Positions 27,387 through 35,793 of a stretch of 64,000 nt of DNA are shown in pieces. The notes beneath the pieces are model-generated. The model had not been told where the DNA came from. It was given only the letters and a program-made list of their open reading frames with translations, and ran no database searches. The DNA lies in assembly GCA_009731425.1 (NCBI GenBank), contig AP018794.1, positions 2,611,960 through 2,675,959 of the forward strand, given 5' to 3'. Position 1 is the first letter of the stretch; each line of letters starts with the position of its first letter. The position numbers and the translations under genes were made by a program. This DNA is from Lachnospiraceae bacterium KM106-2. GTDB taxonomy: Bacteria > Bacillota > Clostridia > Lachnospirales > Lachnospiraceae.

Positions 27387-29066
27387 TTAGAACTGTAATT
27401 CTTCTCTATTACAGAATGGGTCTACTGGATTCATCCCCTGAAACTCACTGTCTCCACAGATTTTTTCTACTACAGAATGAATAAAATACTCATTATTGGA
27501 GTAGCAGTTGATATAAGTCTGTATCATCGGAACATCTAATAGATGGTATGGATTTGCCAAACTGATAAAAATAGTTGGCACCTCATGGACAAACCAAGGC
27601 ACATTATTTCCCTGTCCCCAGAAGGTATACCAATTAATTCGATTGGTTGTCTGATTACTTGCATTCTCTACATTTCCAAGATAAATTACTAAGTCATATT
27701 TTTCTTTGAATTTAGCTACATTATCAATTCCCTTTGAAAAGTCTTCCTTCTCATATAATGTAACTGCAAAGCCTTTCTCTTCTAACTCTTTCTTCATACT
27801 CGCTAGAACTCTCTCATTAGATGGAAACTCACCTAAGATTTCTAATAAAATTCTTTTTTGTTTTTCAGATGAAATCGGTAACAGATTCTGCGTATCTTTT
27901 ACTAAGGTGATACTCTTATCAGCTAGTTCTTTCGCCCATTCCACATGCTGCTTACATTTTAGAATCTTTAACTGCTTCTCATCGGGTACCAGTGGGCTCT
28001 TAATATGTAACTTCAATTTAGCCTTTAATCCTAGAATTCTTCGATTAGCCTCTAATAATCGTTCTTCTGATAGAATACCGTTCTGATATCCTTTCATCAT
28101 GAAATTGTAATCTTCCTCTAACTCTTTATTAAACAAGAACATATCACAGCCTGACTCAATAGAAAGGGGTACTGCTGTCTCTCGATCAAGTGCAGAAGTA
28201 AATCCAACCATTGGGGTTGCATCCGTTATGATAAGTCCATTAAATCCTAATTTTTCTCGTAATAATTTCTGTAGTAATGCTTTCGATAAGGTTGCCGGAA
28301 TTATCTTCTTTTTCGTAGATGGTTCAAAGTAGTTCTGGTAAGCTGGCATTGCAATATGCCCTGCCATTACGGTCAACGCACCATCGTCGATGAGACGTTT
28401 ATAGATCATTCCATATGTTTTATCCCATTCTTCCATACTAAGAGAATTCACTGAGGTTAATAGATGTTGGTCTCTCTCATCCACACCATCTCCTGGGAAA
28501 TGTTTAATGGAAACGGCAACTCCTTCTTCATCTGCTGCCTTCAAATATTGCTCCGCAAAGGATGCTACCACTTCTGGATCGTTTCCATATGTTCTTACAT
28601 TCATAATTGGATTATGAAAATTCTGATCAATATCGACCACTGGTGCAAACGCCCAGTTAATTCCTAATGCGGCGCCCTCTGAACAAGATATTTTTCCTAA
28701 TCGGTAGGCATACTTTTTATCTCCTGCTGCTGCGACTGCAAGCTGCTTTCCATATGCAGTACCATCTAATGCAGCACCATCTCCTCCTGCCTCAAGATTA
28801 GAGGGAATCAATAGTGGGATTTTCGAATGCCTTTGTGCAAACTCAAAAGTACTTCTCATTTCTTTTGCCTTACCATCTCGGAAGAACATCCCTCCAATAT
28901 GTTTACTCAATAGCTCATACTGAATATAATGTGGATCCGTTGAATATCCGATTGGACAAAACAGCTGTCCAATTTTTTCTTCTAACGTCATATGAGATAA
29001 TGTCTGTTCTACCCAATTGATATCCATTTCAGATAAGCAATATGGCTCTTTCTTTAAATCTAGCAT
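27387..29066 (-). CDS. GH3-family glycoside hydrolase (NagZ-like)
   Basis: 559 residues. The GH3 TIM barrel is evident in EEKIGQLFCPIG, the PLLIPSNLEAGGDG region, INWAFAPVVDID and SIKHFPGDGVDERDQH. The Asp/His dyad in the last motif is a mark of the NagZ-like branch that normally cleaves beta-N-acetylhexosaminides. The nucleophile Asp is in LIITDATPM (near 280). A shorter second alpha/beta domain follows (about 375-550). There is no signal peptide, so it is intracellular. Its neighbours (sugar importer, rhamnosidase) suggest it trims an imported oligosaccharide rather than recycling cell wall. AAGGAGG precedes the ATG. The exact sugar specificity cannot be read from the sequence. Confidence 0.9.
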   Translation of the reverse strand: MLDLKKEPYCLSEMDINWVEQTLSHMTLEEKIGQLFCPIGYSTDPHYIQYELLSKHIGGMFFRDGKAKEMRSTFEFAQRHSKIPLLIPSNLEAGGDGAALDGTAYGKQLAVAAAGDKKYAYRLGKISCSEGAALGINWAFAPVVDIDQNFHNPIMNVRTYGNDPEVVASFAEQYLKAADEEGVAVSIKHFPGDGVDERDQHLLTSVNSLSMEEWDKTYGMIYKRLIDDGALTVMAGHIAMPAYQNYFEPSTKKKIIPATLSKALLQKLLREKLGFNGLIITDATPMVGFTSALDRETAVPLSIESGCDMFLFNKELEEDYNFMMKGYQNGILSEERLLEANRRILGLKAKLKLHIKSPLVPDEKQLKILKCKQHVEWAKELADKSITLVKDTQNLLPISSEKQKRILLEILGEFPSNERVLASMKKELEEKGFAVTLYEKEDFSKGIDNVAKFKEKYDLVIYLGNVENASNQTTNRINWYTFWGQGNNVPWFVHEVPTIFISLANPYHLLDVPMIQTYINCYSNNEYFIHSVVEKICGDSEFQGMNPVDPFCNREELQF

Positions 29067-29085
29067 CTAGTTTCCTCCTTAAAGA

Positions 29086-29115
29086 TTTAGCCAAAGATTT
29101 TACTCTTTGGCTAAA
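29086..29115 (-). other. Intra-operon stem-loop between the HAD gene and GH3
   Basis: TTTAGCCAAAGA (29086-29097) and TCTTTGGCTAAA (29104-29115) form a perfect 12-base stem with a 6-base loop, just after the stop of the HAD gene. The transcript continues TCTTTAAGGAGG into the GH3 ribosome-binding site without a T-run. It may act as an RNA-processing or mRNA-stabilising site or a leaky terminator that lowers glycosidase expression relative to the transporter. Confidence 0.55.
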
Positions 29116-29117
29116 CT

Positions 29118-29753
29118 CTACAAAATATCTAGTAATCCACCAAAACTGCTTAATGGATAATCTGTCTTTTCATACTTTGCTGCTTCGCCAAGTCCTGCTG
29201 CCATGAAGCCACCCGCTACTGCAGCATCAATCCCTGCTTTTGCATCTTCTACGACCATACAGTCTGCTGGGGATAATGCCAAGAATTGTGCTGCTTTTAT
29301 AAATACTTCTGGATCTGGTTTTGATTTTGTAATATTGGTTCCATCACTGATCTGATCGAAATAGTCAGTAAGGCCAAGTCGCTCTAAAATAGTTCGCGTA
29401 TTCTTGCTTGATGAACCGATTGCAAGTAGATATCCATCTGCTCTAAGATGATCCATGGTCTCCTTTACTTCCTTCGACAAATCTACAGGAGACATACTTT
29501 TTAATGACTCCACATAATATTGATTCTTTTCTTCCATCAGGTCTTGCTTTTCTACTTCTGTCAGTTCCTGATCATATCTCTCTAAAATAATTTCAAGACT
29601 TTCTCTTCGACTCACTCCACGCAAGCGATTATTAATGGTTTCATCAAAATATACGCCCAGATGATCCGCCATCTTCTTCCAAGCTTTATAGTGATAGTGG
29701 TCTGTACTGCAAATAACACCATCAAGATCGAATATAATTCCTTTACACTTCAT
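29118..29753 (-). CDS. pgmB: Beta-phosphoglucomutase-like HAD enzyme
   Basis: 211 residues with the beta-phosphoglucomutase pattern: DLDGVICSTDHYHYKAWKKM (nucleophile Asp9, acid/base Asp11), then NNRLRGVSRRESLEIIL in the cap, IGSSSKNTRTIL, Lys in KSKPDPEVF, and MVVEDAKAGIDAA. Such enzymes interconvert beta-glucose 1-phosphate and glucose 6-phosphate, though members also act on other sugar phosphates. The start at 29753 has GGAG seven bases upstream; eleven earlier codons lie within the upstream permease gene. It overlaps that gene by 11 bases. Placement between the importer and GH3/GH78 suggests it processes a phosphorylated product of the imported sugar, but no phosphorylase is visible. Confidence 0.88.
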   Translation of the reverse strand: MKCKGIIFDLDGVICSTDHYHYKAWKKMADHLGVYFDETINNRLRGVSRRESLEIILERYDQELTEVEKQDLMEEKNQYYVESLKSMSPVDLSKEVKETMDHLRADGYLLAIGSSSKNTRTILERLGLTDYFDQISDGTNITKSKPDPEVFIKAAQFLALSPADCMVVEDAKAGIDAAVAGGFMAAGLGEAAKYEKTDYPLSSFGGLLDIL

Positions 29754-30744
29754 AGTTCTTCTCCGCTCTTCTCTTTCTGAATCCAAATATATTTTTAATT
29801 ACTTTTTCATTGTTTAAATAGATCAAAAATCCAACTAATAATAAGGCTGTAATGATCTGCTGAACTGAAGAGTGTACGTTCAATCTTGCATAAGCTAAAG
29901 ATACGAAAGCCATTGTTAATGCACCGATAAAATAGCCGATCTTTTCATTGCAGAACCTTCCAATAAAACCACCGATGAACATTGGTAAGAAGGCTGTGAA
30001 CATAATACTGATTGAACCGAAATTTAATGCCATCTGTATCGTTCCGGTATTCGTAGCACTTAAGAACCCTACAATCCCCATCATACCTCCTGCGATGGTA
30101 TAACAAATAATTGCATTTTTTACTTCGTGAATTCCCGTTTCCACTGCTACTTTCTGTCCGGATAACAATGCCTTGTAATCATAACCAAACTTGGTATGAT
30201 CGAATACTACTATTGCAAAAGCTAAGCATAAAACGATCACTATAATATAATTAAATACGGAAGGGAAACTAACTAACTCATTATTTGCAACAAAGGATAC
30301 ACCATATCCGTTTGTCACAGTAAATGCTGCCCCTTCATAAAGCAATGTGATTCCTAATGAGATGATGATAGGTGGTAATTTAACTAGTACATAAACCACC
30401 CCAGAGCATAATCCTAATACTGCACCTGCTATGATCGAGATCAATAACATTGGTCCTGTTGCTAACCCAAAACGGATACAGATACTTGCACTAATGACAG
30501 ATGATAGTAAGGATATGGAACCAATTGAAAAATCGAATCTGCCTGAATTTAAGTTAATCGATAGCACAATGGTAGTAATCATAACCGTTGCTGTTGCTTG
30601 AAAGAATGCAATCCAATTTCCTTCTGTGGCAAATAATCTAATTCCCTTTGCACCGCATAATATTAAAATGATCATTAAGACTCCGACAGGAATCGCTAGT
30701 ATACCAACTAATCTCTTTCCCATACTTCTACCACTATCTTTCAT
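29743..30744 (-). CDS. ABC sugar transporter permease (RbsC/CUT2 type)
   Basis: 333 residues with about ten membrane segments and the family pattern LSINLNSGRFDFSIGSISLLSS and YTIAGGMMGIVGFLSATN typical of branched-chain/ribose-type (BPD_transp_2) permeases. It would form a heterodimeric pore with the second permease at 32027. The ATG follows the stop of the binding-protein gene by one base, and the ribosome-binding site AGGAG lies inside that gene's last codons, so translation is coupled. It overlaps the HAD gene by 11 bases. Confidence 0.9.
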   Translation of the reverse strand: MKDSGRSMGKRLVGILAIPVGVLMIILILCGAKGIRLFATEGNWIAFFQATATVMITTIVLSINLNSGRFDFSIGSISLLSSVISASICIRFGLATGPMLLISIIAGAVLGLCSGVVYVLVKLPPIIISLGITLLYEGAAFTVTNGYGVSFVANNELVSFPSVFNYIIVIVLCLAFAIVVFDHTKFGYDYKALLSGQKVAVETGIHEVKNAIICYTIAGGMMGIVGFLSATNTGTIQMALNFGSISIMFTAFLPMFIGGFIGRFCNEKIGYFIGALTMAFVSLAYARLNVHSSVQQIITALLLVGFLIYLNNEKVIKNIFGFRKRRAEKNYEV

Positions 30745-30745
30745 A

Positions 30746-31969
30746 TTACTCTCCTATAGTTTGAATATCTTCATACTTGTATTTTTCTACAAACTCTTTA
30801 AATGTCTTATAATCTGCCTTTAATAACTTATCTAACATCTTCTTTGTATAAGCTGGTTTTTCAATCGAACTATCTACTTTGTAATATTTCTGGAACTCAT
30901 CATTATTTTGTGCTACCCAGTAACCTTGATCTAATGCAATGGCTTCTCCCTTATCATTATGTAATGGTGCGCCTAACGTAGCTCTGTAAGTAGCGATGAA
31001 GATTGGTCCAATACTAGCTGAGAATTTACCTGCCATATAATCTAACATTTTTCCTTGCATTGCATCTCCATAGTTTTTGGCATAGGCATCTACACTAGCA
31101 ACTTTTACCCCTGCTTTTGCAGCTGCTGCTCCGAAGAAATCAGAGCCATTACCAACTGCAAGTAATATCTGTAATCCTTTTGTCTGAACCATTTGCTTAC
31201 ATTTTGCATTCCATGCATCGTCCATATCATAACCGCCAACATAACCTAACACTTGAATAGTTCCAATACTTCCTGTGCTAACAGATCCTGCCTTAAATAA
31301 CTTAGCAATGACTTCATCTTTCGTCTTTGCACCATCATAATTTGCATCTTTTCCACCTGCTTCGATCATTGCGGTTAACATACCGGCAACACGATAAATA
31401 TGCATTTCTGTATAGTATGGTAATGCTCCACCAAAGATTGCAAAGTTCTCATCGCCCTTGTCTAAATAATGTTTTGCCATATCATAGCCTGTCTGATATT
31501 CCAATTCAAGAGAAGGTCCTACTGCACCAACATAATACTCATACTTTTTATACTTATCATATTCTTTCTGAGTTAACGTTCCGGTTGCTACTGCATAATA
31601 AACCTTTGCTTTTTCGCACTGCTCTAACTGTGATGCACGATCAAAAGAAGAGAATGAAATGACTGCTTTACAGTTATTTGTAATGAAAGTATCCAGTGCT
31701 GACTTTTCACCAGCTGCATCTTTCATTTGATCTGAGTACACGAATTCAACATTGTATTGCTTTTGAATATAATCAACATAATATTTACGGAAGGATAATG
31801 CTTCTGCCGTTGTCGTATCCGATACTAAAACACCAATTTTAACTTTCTTACTCATATCCAATTTTCCGTCGCCTGATTTACTTGTCTTCTTACTTCCACA
31901 CCCCGCTATGGCAACTGTCATTGACAAACACAACATGATACATAAAACCTTTTTTACTAACTTCTTCAT
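30746..31969 (-). CDS. Substrate-binding lipoprotein of the CUT2-type transporter (DUF3798-like)
   Basis: 407 residues. The lipoprotein signal peptide ends AIAGC with the lipid-bearing Cys24. The mature part is a type-1 periplasmic-binding fold (VKIGVLVSDTTTAEALSFRK, IFGGALPYYTEMHIYRVAGM, LQILLAVGNGSDFFGAAAAK). It lacks the standard RbsB/GGBP signature and looks instead like the uncharacterised DUF3798 binding proteins; this is memory-based and needs a profile search. It is anchored outside the membrane and delivers the sugar or oligosaccharide to the two RbsC-type permeases beside it. It may also be the ligand partner of the operon's chemoreceptor, which is only a guess. Confidence 0.85.
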   Translation of the reverse strand: MKKLVKKVLCIMLCLSMTVAIAGCGSKKTSKSGDGKLDMSKKVKIGVLVSDTTTAEALSFRKYYVDYIQKQYNVEFVYSDQMKDAAGEKSALDTFITNNCKAVISFSSFDRASQLEQCEKAKVYYAVATGTLTQKEYDKYKKYEYYVGAVGPSLELEYQTGYDMAKHYLDKGDENFAIFGGALPYYTEMHIYRVAGMLTAMIEAGGKDANYDGAKTKDEVIAKLFKAGSVSTGSIGTIQVLGYVGGYDMDDAWNAKCKQMVQTKGLQILLAVGNGSDFFGAAAAKAGVKVASVDAYAKNYGDAMQGKMLDYMAGKFSASIGPIFIATYRATLGAPLHNDKGEAIALDQGYWVAQNNDEFQKYYKVDSSIEKPAYTKKMLDKLLKADYKTFKEFVEKYKYEDIQTIGE

Positions 31970-32026
31970 AATGTTTACCTCCCAATTAAATTTGTATTTT
32001 TAAGTGTTTCCACGTAATACCTAGTT

Positions 32027-32986
32027 CTATCTTGGTAACAGTTTGTTCTTATGATTACTGGACGCTATGTATACGATGATGATAAAGATTGCAGCCTTAA
32101 CCATCTGTCCAATACCAGAATTAAAATTCAGCAAGATCATGATCTGACCTAAAAATGTCATTGAAAATGCGCCGATCACAGCAGCGTAGATCTTACTTCT
32201 TGCACCGCCGGATACCGGCATGCCTCCAAATACGATTGCAATGATAATATCCATTCCGACACTTGATGCGGTATCTTTCGTTAATGTTGGAGCATAGATA
32301 ATAGTCAGGAATGCTCCAAGACCAACACCAATTCCAGCGATTGCAAACGCTACGATCGCCATCTTACTTCCTGAAATTCCGGTTAACTTTGCACACGTTG
32401 CATTTCCTCCAATGAATTTCTGCATTCTACCAATTGAAGTAAAATTAAAAAGGATAATACAAACGATAACAAACAAGATCAGTACGGTCAGTTTCACTCC
32501 CAAAGAATCTAAGTCCATTACTGCATCCGCTGGAACAGCGATCTGAGAACCGGTTCCATTGATCTTGATCAAGATCAAGACTAATGCATTTAATACGCTT
32601 AGCATCGCGATCGTAGTAACAAATACGGGTAAGTTAAAAAAGGAAGCTAATACGGAATTAAATAATGAGATTAAAATAGCCACACTGACACATACAAGGA
32701 ACATTACAAGAATACTTTTTGTCTTATTGTAAGAAATTGCTCCCATCAATGCGCTTACCGCTACTGCTGCACCCAAACTAATATCAAAAGATCCTAATGT
32801 GTAGATAAAGACTGCTCCAGTTGCTACAACCGCTACAACCACCGACTGATTAATAATTGTCTGCAATCCATAGGTAATGTTGATGTCTTCCTTTGTACCA
32901 ATGACGAAGAATGCTCCCATTAAAACTAATAGCCCAATCACTGGCGTAAGATTTGCAAAATATCGCTTCCATCTATCAACCTTCAT
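32027..32986 (-). CDS. ABC sugar transporter permease (RbsC/CUT2 type)
   Basis: 319 residues with about nine or ten membrane segments. Family features are VVVAVVATGAVFIYTLGSFD followed by ISLGAAVAVSALMG, and the loop IVFGGMPVSGGARSKI typical of RbsC-like permeases. It is the first of two different permeases in the operon, so the channel is probably a heterodimer. It lies 11 bases after the ATPase gene. A 57-base gap separates it from the binding-protein gene. Confidence 0.9.
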   Translation of the reverse strand: MKVDRWKRYFANLTPVIGLLVLMGAFFVIGTKEDINITYGLQTIINQSVVVAVVATGAVFIYTLGSFDISLGAAVAVSALMGAISYNKTKSILVMFLVCVSVAILISLFNSVLASFFNLPVFVTTIAMLSVLNALVLILIKINGTGSQIAVPADAVMDLDSLGVKLTVLILFVIVCIILFNFTSIGRMQKFIGGNATCAKLTGISGSKMAIVAFAIAGIGVGLGAFLTIIYAPTLTKDTASSVGMDIIIAIVFGGMPVSGGARSKIYAAVIGAFSMTFLGQIMILLNFNSGIGQMVKAAIFIIIVYIASSNHKNKLLPR

Positions 32987-32997
32987 TTTGTTTCCTC

Positions 32998-34506
32998 CTA
33001 AATCATGTATTGAATCACTTTTTCTTCACTAAGCTCACTACTTCTAAGAAACTCTTTTTTTATCTCGCCATCTTTCATAACCAGTAATCGATCTGACATT
33101 CCAATCAATTCTGACATTTCTTCCGAAATGATAATGATCGCTTTTCCTTGCTTCTTCATCTCACTCATCAGTTGATACATGGCTTGTTTTACGCCGATAT
33201 CAACACCTCTTGTAGGACAGTCTAGGATAAGGATTTCACTTTCTCTCCCAATCCATTTGCCAAATACAACTTTCTGCTTATTTCCACCTGATAGCTCGGA
33301 TACATATTGATTTTCATCTCTGCATTTGATCATTAGATCCTTCATTTGTTTTCTTACATATTTTTTCTCCACACGTGGGAAAATAAAATATCTGTGGCGA
33401 AGCAATTTATCTAAACCACCGATTGCAATATTGTCTTTAATACTTGCATTCAAGCAAAGAGATTCAATATCTCGATCCTTTGCCACATAACCAACTCTAA
33501 GTTTCATTGCTTCTGCTTCATTTTTCACCAACTGGCCAAATGCAGTTACTTCACCGCTATTTACAGGTCTTGCTCCAAACATAATCTTTCCTAAAGTATG
33601 GAAGCCACAGTTTGATAATCCGCCAATTCCTAATATCTCTCCTTTATGTAACTGTAGGTTGATATCTTTTAATTTGTCTGTTACATTGACATTCTTTACT
33701 TCTAATACAATCTCATTTTGATAACTACATTGCTGATCGCTTCGATAATAATCTCCCTTTATTTCTCTTCCGATCATGCTTGTCTTAATCTTATCCTCAT
33801 CAAATTCCTCTTTTTCAAATGTCGTAATGATCTTTCCATCCCGAAGAACCGTTAGACTATCACATACATTCATAATCTCATCCATATCATGTGAAATGAA
33901 GACTACTGCTTTATTTTGTTTCTTCATCTCCTCCATGATATGATAAATAATATCTCTTCCCACTTGAGATAATGCTGTCGTTGTTTCATCTACGACTAGC
34001 ACTTCTGGTTTTTTACTCATAACCTTTGCAATCTCGATTAACTTTCGATCTTGAAGATCTAATGCCCCTGTTATCATATCTGGTCTGATATGATGAATTC
34101 CGATGTCCTCAAGCACCTCTCTTGCCCTTGCCATCATCTCTTTACGATTGATCAATCCTAACCTCTTGCCTCCACGGAATCGATCTATCCTTCCCAAAAA
34201 TAGATTTTCCGCAACCGTAATCCCTGGTACTGTTCCCGTTTCCTGAACAATCATTCCCACTCCATTTTCTAATGCCTCTAACATAGAATTAGGTTTCCAC
34301 TCTGCCCCCTTAAAACGCATCTCTCCATTATCTGCGCGCTGCATTCCTGCTAAAATAGAAGTTACCGTAGACTTTCCTGAACCATTTTCTCCTATTAATC
34401 CAACAATCTCTCCTCTCCTAATACTAATATCTACATTATCAATTGCTATTGTGGAACCAAACCTTTTATCCATATGGATTATTTCTACAATTATTTCATT
34501 TTTCAT
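32998..34506 (-). CDS. ABC sugar transporter ATP-binding protein with two nucleotide-binding domains (RbsA/MglA type)
   Basis: 502 residues containing two ABC domains. The first has Walker A GENGSGKST (about 37-45), Walker B EVLVVDETT and the degenerate signature ITGALDLQDRKLIEIAK in place of LSGGQ. The second has a degenerate Walker A (GIGGLSNCGFHTLG), a good signature LSGGNKQKVVFGK and ILILDCPTRGVD. One active and one degenerate site is the rule in this family. It energises sugar uptake at the inner face of the membrane. It is the first gene of the long minus-strand operon, divergent from the AraC regulator across a 191-base promoter region. Confidence 0.93.
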   Translation of the reverse strand: MKNEIIVEIIHMDKRFGSTIAIDNVDISIRRGEIVGLIGENGSGKSTVTSILAGMQRADNGEMRFKGAEWKPNSMLEALENGVGMIVQETGTVPGITVAENLFLGRIDRFRGGKRLGLINRKEMMARAREVLEDIGIHHIRPDMITGALDLQDRKLIEIAKVMSKKPEVLVVDETTTALSQVGRDIIYHIMEEMKKQNKAVVFISHDMDEIMNVCDSLTVLRDGKIITTFEKEEFDEDKIKTSMIGREIKGDYYRSDQQCSYQNEIVLEVKNVNVTDKLKDINLQLHKGEILGIGGLSNCGFHTLGKIMFGARPVNSGEVTAFGQLVKNEAEAMKLRVGYVAKDRDIESLCLNASIKDNIAIGGLDKLLRHRYFIFPRVEKKYVRKQMKDLMIKCRDENQYVSELSGGNKQKVVFGKWIGRESEILILDCPTRGVDIGVKQAMYQLMSEMKKQGKAIIIISEEMSELIGMSDRLLVMKDGEIKKEFLRSSELSEEKVIQYMI

Positions 34507-34588
34507 ATGACAATGCCCTTTCTTCCTTTTCAGTGCTTTGACAAATTACTAACTTTTTGTTAATTTTATTATATCTTTTTGTGTATTA

Positions 34589-34604
34589 TAAACAATTGTT
34601 TATG
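34589..34604. promoter_or_regulatory. 16-base perfect palindrome, candidate operator of the sugar operon
   Basis: ATAAACAATTGTTTAT is a perfect inverted repeat. It lies where the -35 region of the minus-strand operon promoter should be: minus-strand TATAAT is at 34574-34569, with TTGTTT about 16 bases upstream inside the palindrome. It also lies just upstream of the AraC-gene promoter, so a bound regulator could control both directions. Confidence 0.5.
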
Positions 34605-34618
34605 ATAATCAGTTGTAT

Positions 34619-34647
34619 TGACTTTTTTTAACATGTATATTATGATA
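34619..34647 (+). promoter_or_regulatory. Promoter of the AraC-type regulator gene
   Basis: TTGACT (34619-34624) and TATGAT (34642-34647) with a 17-base spacer, about 50 bases before the start codon. A strong housekeeping-type match. Confidence 0.75.
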
Positions 34648-34697
34648 GCAACAACTTAGTGAACTATTTTAACATTTTACGAATGAGGTGTTTCAGA

Positions 34698-35744
34698 ATG
34701 GATTATCAAACATTAAAAATGAACCTATATCCACTTAATGATGATGAACTCTTTTATAAACGTTACTATTTTGCAAAGCAACAAGAATACTCTTTATCCA
34801 AATTCTTATCAGAACTAGATCTAAAGGATGTAAAGCAGCGTAACTTAATCGTTCCAGAAATAAAAGATACGATACCTCCTAAATTTGAAGATAGCTTTTT
34901 CTTTGATATTCATGATGACAAAAGTATTGTCGTACAGAAGCATAACCGTTATAGCCCACCAATCACTCATTCTCATACGTTCTTTGAATTGATCTATGTC
35001 TATGACGGTACTTGTGAACAATATGTTGAGGGCAAGGAGTTTCAGCTTAAATCCGGTGATATCTGCATTATTCCGCCCAACATCTCTCATTCCATTACGG
35101 TCTTCGATGAAAGCATTATTATCAACGTATTGATCCGTAAGAATACTTTTCATAATGTTTTCTTTAACTTTACAAGAACCGAAAGCAGCCTTTCTTCGTT
35201 CTTTATCAATAATATTTACTCGAAGAATGGTAATGACTATATCATCTACCATACCGGTAGCGATGATGCCATTGCTGATAGTTTTATCTATATGCTGTTG
35301 GAATCTACCAACAAAGAAATCTACTATTATGAGATGATCAGCCAGACATTAATGTTAACCTTTGGCCTCTTAGTTCGAAATTACGAAAAGACGATCGAGT
35401 TACCGACCTTTAAGAAAAAATCAGATGTGCAGCGTTTTGCACTCTTGCAATACATACAAGAAAATTCCGCCTCGATCTCTTTAGACTCTGTCGCGGACCA
35501 TTTTCACTATACTCCAGAATACACGTCCAAATTAATTAAGCAGACGACCGGAAAAACCTTCACTGAGATCATTCAGCAGCTTCGTATTGAGCGTGCTCAG
35601 GTTCTATTAAAAGATACCAATCTTACGGTCTCAAATATCTCACAGAAGGTTGGTTATGATACAACGGAACATTTTATTCGTGTCTTTAAAAAGAATATTC
35701 ACTTAACACCAACGCAATATCGTCACTACGGCGAACAACTATAA
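34698..35744 (+). CDS. AraC-family transcriptional regulator with cupin sensor domain
   Basis: 348 residues. A cupin-type ligand-binding domain lies at about 85-180 (HSHTFFELIYVYDGTCEQYV, FQLKSGDICIIPPNISHSI). The C-terminal AraC/XylS DNA-binding domain has two helix-turn-helix units (ISLDSVADHFHYTPEYTSKL, TNLTVSNISQKVGYDTTEHF), ending in HLTPTQYR. I chose the ATG at 34698, since GAGGTG lies eight bases upstream; an in-frame GTG earlier would add 13 residues. It is divergent from the sugar ABC/rhamnosidase operon and probably activates it when its sugar ligand is present. Confidence 0.92.
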   Translation: MDYQTLKMNLYPLNDDELFYKRYYFAKQQEYSLSKFLSELDLKDVKQRNLIVPEIKDTIPPKFEDSFFFDIHDDKSIVVQKHNRYSPPITHSHTFFELIYVYDGTCEQYVEGKEFQLKSGDICIIPPNISHSITVFDESIIINVLIRKNTFHNVFFNFTRTESSLSSFFINNIYSKNGNDYIIYHTGSDDAIADSFIYMLLESTNKEIYYYEMISQTLMLTFGLLVRNYEKTIELPTFKKKSDVQRFALLQYIQENSASISLDSVADHFHYTPEYTSKLIKQTTGKTFTEIIQQLRIERAQVLLKDTNLTVSNISQKVGYDTTEHFIRVFKKNIHLTPTQYRHYGEQL

Positions 35745-35746
35745 TA

Positions 35747-35788
35747 AAAGGGATATGCTCCATTATTGGATGCATATCCCTTTCTTTT
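35747..35788. terminator. Bidirectional terminator between the AraC gene and the secreted GH3 gene
   Basis: AAAGGGATATGC (35747-35758) pairs with GCATATCCCTTT (35772-35783). Plus-strand continuation is TTTCTTTT and minus-strand continuation TTTTATTATAG, so it serves both convergent genes. Confidence 0.88.
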
Positions 35789-35793
35789 CCTCT

